A DNA stretch of 64,000 nt from Clostridiales bacterium. Lineage in GTDB: Bacteria; Bacillota; Clostridia; Christensenellales; CAG-138. Below the pieces are notes generated by a model, which was given only the letters and a program-made list of their open reading frames with translations, was not told where the DNA came from and searched no databases. Below are positions 57,576 to 64,000 of this stretch, one piece after another. Position numbers and translations under genes: made by a program. Numbering within the stretch: the first letter of the stretch is position 1; each line of letters starts with the position of its first letter. The stretch covers positions 1-64,000 of the forward strand of contig CAKJYC010000004.1 in NCBI GenBank assembly GCA_918244965.1, given 5' to 3'.

Positions 57576-59935
57576 TTGCTGTTTGTTACTTGATATTATT
57601 TGTGATTTCAGGGCTGTTCGTCTCTGAAGTCGTTTTTCAAAAACATGCTTTCCGAAACCGCGTCTGGCTCGGTCTGGTGATCGGACTACTGCTGCTGACG
57701 TGGCTTCCTTCCTTGTTTGCATTTGTTTTCGGATTCACGCTTCTTGCGAATCTGCTCGCAGCGATCGTCGCCGCTGTGCTGATCGCCGTATCTGCCGTTA
57801 TGCTGGTTAGACAGCACAAAACCGGATTCCGGCGTTCCGGAATCGTCAAAAGAGATCTGACGGCACTGCTGCTGATCATACCGATCCTTTTGATCTGCTT
57901 CTCGCTTTTGAATACACATATTCTTTTCCCGCACGAAGACGGCAGCATATGGGTCGGTCAGGTAACCTACGGCGATCTTGCCATGCACCTCGGCTTTATC
58001 ACGAGCATTGCGGAGCAGACGACCTTCCCGCCGCAATACAGCATCTTTCCGGGCCATGCGCTGAATTATCCGTTTCTGTGTGAAACATCCGGCGCATCGC
58101 TCTTTCAGCTCGGTCTTTCCGTTCGCCTGGCGTATATCCTGTCCGCAGGGTATGCTTTTGCCGTCGTTGTACTCGGCGTCTATTGTTTCTTCCGTCAATG
58201 GCTGAAAAAGAGAACACGCGCGATCTTCGCAACGGTTTTATTCTTCTTCGGCGGAGGATTCGGTTTCCTGTACTTCTTTGATCTTTCCAAATCTGGCGGC
58301 CTGCTCGCACCGATGATCCATATCCGTAATCAGACGGTATCACAGTCCCTTCTGGATGGGTTTTACCTTACTCCGACCAATATACCGGCGCTTGGTCTGC
58401 GATGGGTCAATCCGATCGTCGACATGCTGATCCCGCAGCGCGCGACGCTGTTCGGATGGGCATTCCTCTTCCCCTGCCTTTATCTGCTGCACAGCTTCAC
58501 ATTTGAAGGAAAGCGTTCCAATCTGATTCCGCTTGCGCTGTTTGCCGGGTTGCTGCCGATGATCCATACCCATTCGTTCCTCGCGCTCGGCGTTATCAGC
58601 GCTGTGTGGTGCGTGATCGATCTGATTTCTGTTAGATTTCGACCGAAGCGTTTGGTCGATTGGCTTCTGTACGGAGGAATTGCATGTGCGCTTGCCGCGC
58701 CGCAGCTGTTCCTGTTCACATTCAGGCAGACGTCGGAAAGCGGAATGGTACACTTCCATCTGAACTGGGCGAACACAACCGATTCTTTTCTCTGGTTTTA
58801 CATCAAGAATCTAGGGCTGATCTTCCTTTTGATGCCGGTCGCATTTTTGATCCTGCCCAAACGGGATAAGAAAGTCTATGCCGGCGCGATCGTTCTCTGG
58901 CTGATTGCAGAAGTCATCGAGTTTCAGCCGAACGATTATGATAACAACAAACTGCTGTTTATCTGGTTTGCGTTCACCTGCGGGATGTCTGCAAAGCTGC
59001 TGTTCGTCCTGCGCGAGCGCATTCTGCATTGGATCCGCAAAAAGTATACTGCAGAATCTCGTCAGTATTCGTATTGGATCGGCATTTCGGTCGTTATTAC
59101 AGGCGTTACGTTGTACTTTCTGTTTAAGCTTGCGTTTGATTCCGAGTACGGAACGCAGATGCTTCCCGGTACTGCACTGACACTGTTCTTCTCTGCGGGG
59201 CTGTTGCTGTCGTTCTGTATCGGTGCATGGAAAGGAAGCTGCATCAGCCGGAAACAGCTGATCCGCCTTTGCGTTCCGACCGCGTTCTCATGCTGGATCC
59301 TGTTTTTGACGCTGTTCACCTGGCTCACACAGTATTCATATAAGGCCTATGTGATCAGTCGCTTCTCCGTATTTGTTACGATCATTTCGGGGATTGCCGC
59401 ACTTCTTCTGCTGTTGCTTGTAAAGGCATATGAATCGAATGAGGCCTCACGTGTTCGCTTCTCCGGCGTCAGCGTTTCACTTGCTGCAGTATCGTTCCTG
59501 CTTGTGTTCGTGTTTACGGCTTCCTCGGCGATGACGATTCTGCGCGAGCTCAACAGCGAGTATCAGGTCTATACAAAGGACGAAGCGGAGCTTGCAGAGC
59601 AGATCCGCAGCAATACCGAGCCGGATGCGATCATCCTTGCCAACAGTTATCATTGGAATGTTGTGACACCGCTGACCGGTCGCAGCATCGTTACCGGGAC
59701 CGGGACTTTTCTGTACTATCATGGAATTGAAACGTCGGAGCGCGAAGCAGACGTCGTGCTGATGTTTGAAGCGCCTGCGGAAAACGAAGACCTGTTTAAA
59801 CTGTACGGCGTGACACACGTGCTGTTTACAAATGCCGAACGCGGAACGTACGACATTGATTATGACTACTTTGAGAAGCATGGGACAGTCGTCGCTGAAA
59901 ACGATTCCGGACAACTGTATCTGCTGAATCCATAA
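57572..59935 (+). CDS. Large polytopic membrane protein, GT-C glycosyltransferase-like
   Basis: 787 residues with roughly 14 hydrophobic segments. The first long extracytoplasmic loop holds TYGDLAMHLGFITSI, an Asp-x-x-x-His pattern like the metal and catalytic motif of GT-C enzymes, followed by the ALNYPFLCETSGASLF region seen in DUF2298/YfhO-type proteins. A C-terminal soluble domain ends AENDSGQLYLLNP. These enzymes move a sugar from a lipid-linked donor onto surface polymers. It is one of only two plus-strand transcripts to the right of 46 kb. Donor and acceptor are unknown. Confidence 0.7.
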   Translation: MIAVCYLILFVISGLFVSEVVFQKHAFRNRVWLGLVIGLLLLTWLPSLFAFVFGFTLLANLLAAIVAAVLIAVSAVMLVRQHKTGFRRSGIVKRDLTALLLIIPILLICFSLLNTHILFPHEDGSIWVGQVTYGDLAMHLGFITSIAEQTTFPPQYSIFPGHALNYPFLCETSGASLFQLGLSVRLAYILSAGYAFAVVVLGVYCFFRQWLKKRTRAIFATVLFFFGGGFGFLYFFDLSKSGGLLAPMIHIRNQTVSQSLLDGFYLTPTNIPALGLRWVNPIVDMLIPQRATLFGWAFLFPCLYLLHSFTFEGKRSNLIPLALFAGLLPMIHTHSFLALGVISAVWCVIDLISVRFRPKRLVDWLLYGGIACALAAPQLFLFTFRQTSESGMVHFHLNWANTTDSFLWFYIKNLGLIFLLMPVAFLILPKRDKKVYAGAIVLWLIAEVIEFQPNDYDNNKLLFIWFAFTCGMSAKLLFVLRERILHWIRKKYTAESRQYSYWIGISVVITGVTLYFLFKLAFDSEYGTQMLPGTALTLFFSAGLLLSFCIGAWKGSCISRKQLIRLCVPTAFSCWILFLTLFTWLTQYSYKAYVISRFSVFVTIISGIAALLLLLLVKAYESNEASRVRFSGVSVSLAAVSFLLVFVFTASSAMTILRELNSEYQVYTKDEAELAEQIRSNTEPDAIILANSYHWNVVTPLTGRSIVTGTGTFLYYHGIETSEREADVVLMFEAPAENEDLFKLYGVTHVLFTNAERGTYDIDYDYFEKHGTVVAENDSGQLYLLNP

Positions 59936-59937
59936 TT

Positions 59938-59970
59938 AAAAAGGCGTCCGTCTGTCCGGTCGCCTTTTAT
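59938..59970. terminator. Bidirectional terminator
   Basis: AAAAGGCG, inner CCG/CGG pair, CGCCTTTT. It separates the convergent GT-C-like gene and cysteine desulfidase gene. Confidence 0.8.
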
Positions 59971-59979
59971 GCTGTACGA

Positions 59980-61260
59980 TTATTTGCAGTCAGACTGCAT
60001 GATGCTGATGATCGTCTGGTCTGTAGTGACCATACCCTCGGAAGCGATCCTGCCGATGTTCTGTACCGTTGCGTCCGCGTTCGGTGCAACAATGCCTTCA
60101 CCGCGATAGAACTGCTGTTGATGCAGATACATTTGATAGCCGAGAATGCCCGTGTCGATCGCGGCTGCAATCTTCGCGGCACAAGAGGGCTTTGCACCGT
60201 CGCAGATGGTGCCGGAGATCATTGCGATCGAATTCACCAGCGTATGCGCAACGACGGTTTCATCGCCGCCGAGCAGATATGCAATGCCCGCGCCCGCAGC
60301 GCAGCCAGCGCTGATTGCGCCGCAGAATGCGGAAAGACGACCGATCCCGGCCTTTTGGTAGACGGTCAGAAGGTCGGATACGAGCATAGCACGGTACATC
60401 CGTTCTTTGTTGATCCGGTAATGCCGCGCGTAGCAAATGACCGGTACGGATGCGGTGATGCCCTGATTGCCGGAGCCGCACAGGATCGCGACCGGCATCT
60501 CGCATCCGCTCATGCGTGCGTCGCTTCCTGCTGCAGCATACGCGCGTGCGATCGTTTTGGCGTCGGACACATTTTCGGAAAGCAGGATCTTGCCGATATT
60601 CGCGCCGTAATCGCCGGACAGACCTTCTTCACAGATCGCCATATTATAGTCGATTTGCATATCCAAAAGATCCTTTACCTCGTCAAGATCAATGTGATTT
60701 GCATACTCTATGATGTCGTGCAGATTCAAACAGGATTTGTCGGTCAGATTATCCTCGCTTTGTGCGAGGATCGGACGCTTGAGGATGGATTCGCCGTTTT
60801 TCATGATTTCGACGATGTTCGCATGGTTGTTTGCGATGACCACGCGTGAATACGATGTTCTTGCGTAAAGCGTAACGCTGATGTACAAAGGACAGTCGGT
60901 TTCTGCGCAGGATACGTCGATGTTGACAGTATCCATAAAATGCGCGACGGATGCGCGCTGCTCCTTATCAACCGTTCCGATGACCTGCATTCCCTTGTCA
61001 GCGTCGCCGCATACGATTCCTGCTGCAACAGCTGCCCGGATCCCTTTCAGCCCGTTTGTGTTCGGTACAACGACGCTTTTGACGTTTTTCAAAATATTGC
61101 CGCTGACCGAGACGGTAACAGCCGTCGGCTGCATGCCGAGCACCTGATGCGCTTTTGCGGCGCAGTAAGCGATCGAGATCGGTTCCGTACAGCCTGTGGC
61201 GGGAATGATCTCTTCTCTGAGGATCTTGGAATATGCTTCCCTGTTTTGAATCTCTGGCAT
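59980..61260 (-). CDS. L-cysteine desulfidase / UPF0597 (CyuA) family
   Basis: 426 residues. The start EIIPATGCTEPISIAYCAAKA carries the Cys that binds the Fe-S cluster in the L-serine dehydratase alpha-like family; the later blocks CETGDNRGEN-type spacing appear as SCAETDCPLYISV, and AFCGAISAGCAAGAGIAYLL and GTICDGAKPSCAAKIA supply more cysteines. Members break down cysteine to sulfide, ammonia and pyruvate and may also act on serine. The start at 61260 has a GGGGG ribosome site eight bases upstream; an earlier in-frame codon lies inside the RNase P terminator and is rejected. Confidence 0.85.
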   Translation of the reverse strand: MPEIQNREAYSKILREEIIPATGCTEPISIAYCAAKAHQVLGMQPTAVTVSVSGNILKNVKSVVVPNTNGLKGIRAAVAAGIVCGDADKGMQVIGTVDKEQRASVAHFMDTVNIDVSCAETDCPLYISVTLYARTSYSRVVIANNHANIVEIMKNGESILKRPILAQSEDNLTDKSCLNLHDIIEYANHIDLDEVKDLLDMQIDYNMAICEEGLSGDYGANIGKILLSENVSDAKTIARAYAAAGSDARMSGCEMPVAILCGSGNQGITASVPVICYARHYRINKERMYRAMLVSDLLTVYQKAGIGRLSAFCGAISAGCAAGAGIAYLLGGDETVVAHTLVNSIAMISGTICDGAKPSCAAKIAAAIDTGILGYQMYLHQQQFYRGEGIVAPNADATVQNIGRIASEGMVTTDQTIISIMQSDCK

Positions 61261-61277
61261 GAATAATACCCCCAAGT

Positions 61278-61297
61278 AAAAAATGACGGTGAGCAAG
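61278..61297 (-). terminator. Terminator merged with the RNase P RNA P1 helix
   Basis: The 3' arm of P1 (CTTGCTCACCGTCA, complement of 61284-61297) is followed at once by six Ts (complement of 61278-61283). The closing helix of the RNA thus doubles as the final pairing next to the T-run. Confidence 0.65.
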
Positions 61298-61629
61298 CCG
61301 TAAGCCGAGTTCTGTCAAAGGACGATCATCTATCTACGCGCGCCGTTGCCGGCGTGCTCAAGCGATTATCAAGAGCGTAGCGGGCCGCTATTGAATGCTC
61401 TCATTTCAATCTTGCACCGGGTGGGGTTTACAGAACGGACAAGTCGCCATGCCGTTGGTGAGCTCTTACCTCGCCTTTCCATCCTTACCCGAATCATCGG
61501 GCGGTATATCTCTGTTGCACTTTCCTTGAAGTCGCCTTCACCGGGTGTTACCCGGCACCCTTGCCCTGCGGTGCTCGGACTTTCCTCACCTCTAAAAAGA
61601 GCCGCGATCGTCTGTCTTACTCACCGTCA
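61284..61629 (-). ncRNA. rnpB: RNase P RNA (A-type)
   Basis: About 346 nt. Universal blocks are visible on the minus strand: GAGGAAAGTCCGAGC near the 5' end, AACAGAGATATACCGCC, AAGAGCTCACC and ACAGAACTCGGCTTA near the 3' end. The ends pair in a 14-bp P1 helix: TGACGGTGAGTAAG (complement of 61616-61629) with CTTGCTCACCGTCA (complement of 61284-61297). It is the catalytic RNA that trims tRNA 5' ends. It begins four bases after the stop of the zinc-ribbon gene, so it either is processed from that transcript or has a promoter inside the gene. Confidence 0.95.
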
Positions 61630-61633
61630 AACA

Positions 61634-62356
61634 TCAATCGTTGTCTGCGTACAGGAGCCTGCCGCAATTGTCGCATTCAAGGATCATATCCTCGCCGATC
61701 AGCCTGCGGATCGCAAGGCTCGGCAGCGACATATTACACCCGCTGCATTTGCCGTCGCGGACCTCCACGACAGGAATGTTGTGATGCATCCGAACCCGTT
61801 TATACCGATTCATCAGCGCCGGATTGACACGTTTTTCAAGCTCTGCCATCTTCCGGTCGGCTGCCAGCATGTCGATCGCTGCGTCATCTTTTTCCTTCTG
61901 GCAAAGCGCTTTCAGCTGATCGTATTCCTTCTTTGCTTTGATTCCCTGCTGACGCGTTTTCTGGTATTCCACAACGGCGTCGTCAATGCTCCGGAACAGC
62001 TGCTTAATCTCCTTTTCGAGATTGCTCGCTTCGCGCTGAAGCTTTTCGATATCGTGACGGAACTCGGTCATCTCCTCGGACGTGCATTCTTCGTCGCCCT
62101 TGAGCGTTTCAAATTCGGAGGTCTCAAGATCGAGACGATCCAGGAGCGTTTTGTACTGCGTATTCAGCCGGAACATCGAAGCGGAAAACGCCTCCATATC
62201 GTCCGACAGCTTCTGCAGCGTCGCCTGCTGCTGCTTGATGAACTTGGCGCGCTTATTCATCTTGATGCGGTTTTCCGTCGTTTTCAGATCGGCCTCGATC
62301 TGCTGTTTTTCAATGTCTGCTTCCTGATAGGCGAGCAATGCAACCGGTTTACTCAT
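61634..62356 (-). CDS. C4-type zinc ribbon, coiled-coil protein (DUF164/CT398 family)
   Basis: 240 residues: a long coiled-coil hairpin (about 10-185) and a C-terminal zinc ribbon (CSGCNMSLPSLAIR, then CDNCGRLLY). The family is conserved and commonly found beside rnpB, nif3 and trmK, as here; a nucleic-acid role is suspected. AAGGAGG lies eight bases before the ATG at 62356; an in-frame start 15 codons earlier is rejected. Second-to-last member of a leftward mnmA-trmK-nif3-ribbon-rnpB string. Confidence 0.85.
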   Translation of the reverse strand: MSKPVALLAYQEADIEKQQIEADLKTTENRIKMNKRAKFIKQQQATLQKLSDDMEAFSASMFRLNTQYKTLLDRLDLETSEFETLKGDEECTSEEMTEFRHDIEKLQREASNLEKEIKQLFRSIDDAVVEYQKTRQQGIKAKKEYDQLKALCQKEKDDAAIDMLAADRKMAELEKRVNPALMNRYKRVRMHHNIPVVEVRDGKCSGCNMSLPSLAIRRLIGEDMILECDNCGRLLYADND

Positions 62357-62369
62357 CTCTGATTCCTCC

Positions 62370-63134
62370 TTAAAGGCTCCGCAGCGTCGCGGCGCCTGCA
62401 TGTGTTAACTTATATTGTACATCATAATTTGCATTCTGTAAACGGGTAATCAACGGTTTCAGTACGGGAAATTCTGTTTCATAATGTCCCATCACGCAGC
62501 ATCGGAGTCCCAGCTGACAAGCATCGAGCGCTTGACCGTGTTTCATTTCGCCTGTCACGAACGCGTCGCATCCCGCATCGGAAACGAACCGGACGTCTCC
62601 GCCGCCGGAGCCGCCGATCACAGCGACCGTTTCAACTGTCTTTTCGGGATCTCCGACATATCTGCCCTTGCTGTTCAAAACGGAATCGCATAACGCGGCG
62701 AACTCGGAAAACGGCATAGGATTCTTCAATCGACCGATCCGGCCGAGGTTCTCCGGCGGAAGCGGTCGAATGTCACATAAAGACAGCAGATTGGCAAGGA
62801 CATCGTTCACGCCGCCCGCGGCTGCATCCAGATTCGTATGCGCGGCAAAGTGACCGATCCCGTGTCGAATCAGCGCATATGCCGCAGCCGTTTCCGGAGC
62901 GTGTACAGAGAACGATTTGACCGGCTCCCAGAAGATCGGATGATGCGTCAGCACCAGATCAAACCCGCCCGCAATCGCTTCTTCTGCAACCGGCAACGTC
63001 AGGTCAAGCGCGACAAGCACTTTTTCGATCGACGGATGATCCGGTTCGATCAGCAACCCGACGTTGTCGAAATCCAAGGCAAGCGTTTTCGGGGCAATCG
63101 ACTCCATAAGGTCGCAGAATTCTTTCAGCTTCAT
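62370..63134 (-). CDS. Nif3-like dinuclear metal centre protein (YqfO/GCH1 type 2 family)
   Basis: 254 residues. Metal ligands appear in VLTHHPIFW, AAHTNLDAAAGGVNDVLA and the C-terminal GHYETEF; VIGGSGGGDVRFV and DAFVTGEMKHG are also typical. It lacks the PII-like insertion of longer YqfO proteins. Such proteins form hexameric toroids; the biochemical role is not settled. GAGGAG precedes the ATG at 63134, which is 14 bases after the trmK stop. Confidence 0.9.
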   Translation of the reverse strand: MKLKEFCDLMESIAPKTLALDFDNVGLLIEPDHPSIEKVLVALDLTLPVAEEAIAGGFDLVLTHHPIFWEPVKSFSVHAPETAAAYALIRHGIGHFAAHTNLDAAAGGVNDVLANLLSLCDIRPLPPENLGRIGRLKNPMPFSEFAALCDSVLNSKGRYVGDPEKTVETVAVIGGSGGGDVRFVSDAGCDAFVTGEMKHGQALDACQLGLRCCVMGHYETEFPVLKPLITRLQNANYDVQYKLTHAGAATLRSL

Positions 63135-63148
63135 GTATTTCTCCTCAT

Positions 63149-64000
<852 letters not shown>

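Overview
The window reads as a chromosomal segment from a spore-forming, low-to-moderate-GC Bacillota, most likely an uncultured member of the Clostridia. The evidence is two alpha/beta-type small acid-soluble spore protein genes, a Bacillota-type LexA with matching SOS boxes, an Asp23 to FakA to RecG run, a miaB-ylbF-mutS-mutL-miaA-ynbB run, strong AGGAGG ribosome sites with ATG/TTG starts, and several lipoproteins with ordinary lipoboxes. No prophage, complete insertion sequence, CRISPR array or rRNA is visible. No gap between genes exceeds about 300 bases.

Layout. 1-175: a ribosome-site-masking inverted repeat in front of a gene that leaves the window on the left, plus two hairpins. 0.2-9.1 kb: a ComEC-like secreted metallo-hydrolase, a small SOS-box gene, an SGNH hydrolase and acyltransferase, a glucokinase, and a leftward block of an SDR enzyme, a lipoprotein, a flavin reductase and a large zinc-ribbon membrane protein. 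9.3-11.9 kb: cysteine desulfurase plus ThiI (tRNA 4-thiouridine). 12.0-18.6 kb: tRNA-Pro, an M18 aminopeptidase and a three-gene cell-surface cluster. 18.6-24.4 kb: a P-loop protein, an S41 protease, SahH and an EF-G paralogue. 24.4-27.5 kb: exoIII-maf-uvrC on the minus strand. 27.6-30.5 kb: a Crp-like regulator with an ABC importer. 30.5-37.1 kb: alpha/beta hydrolase, NagB-like protein, YebC, Asp23, FakA and RecG. 37.1-37.5 kb: two SASP genes. 37.7-46.0 kb: the mismatch-repair and tRNA-modification operon. 46.0-64 kb: almost entirely minus strand, with lexA, a XerS-like recombinase, rnhA, a SPOR protein, a two-component system, PBP1A, dfrA/thyA, a membrane J-protein, a cysteine desulfidase, RNase P RNA, and zinc-ribbon, Nif3, TrmK and MnmA genes. 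The exceptions on the plus strand are tRNA-Ala and a GT-C-like membrane protein.

The most interesting signals are regulatory and architectural. (1) Coding direction converges at about 46-48 kb, where a perfect 14-6-14 inverted repeat lies upstream of the XerS-like recombinase gene; together they suggest a dif site and replication terminus. (2) Four genes have a -10 box ending exactly 6 nt before the start codon and no ribosome site, which is a leaderless design; two of them share a palindromic -35 box with a divergent promoter. (3) A small unknown gene carries a perfect LexA box inside its promoter spacer. (4) Two genes have inverted repeats that would mask their ribosome site only in read-through transcripts. 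(5) A 20-codon ORF is coupled to the GT-C-like gene. All functions are read from motifs by eye; no database search was run.
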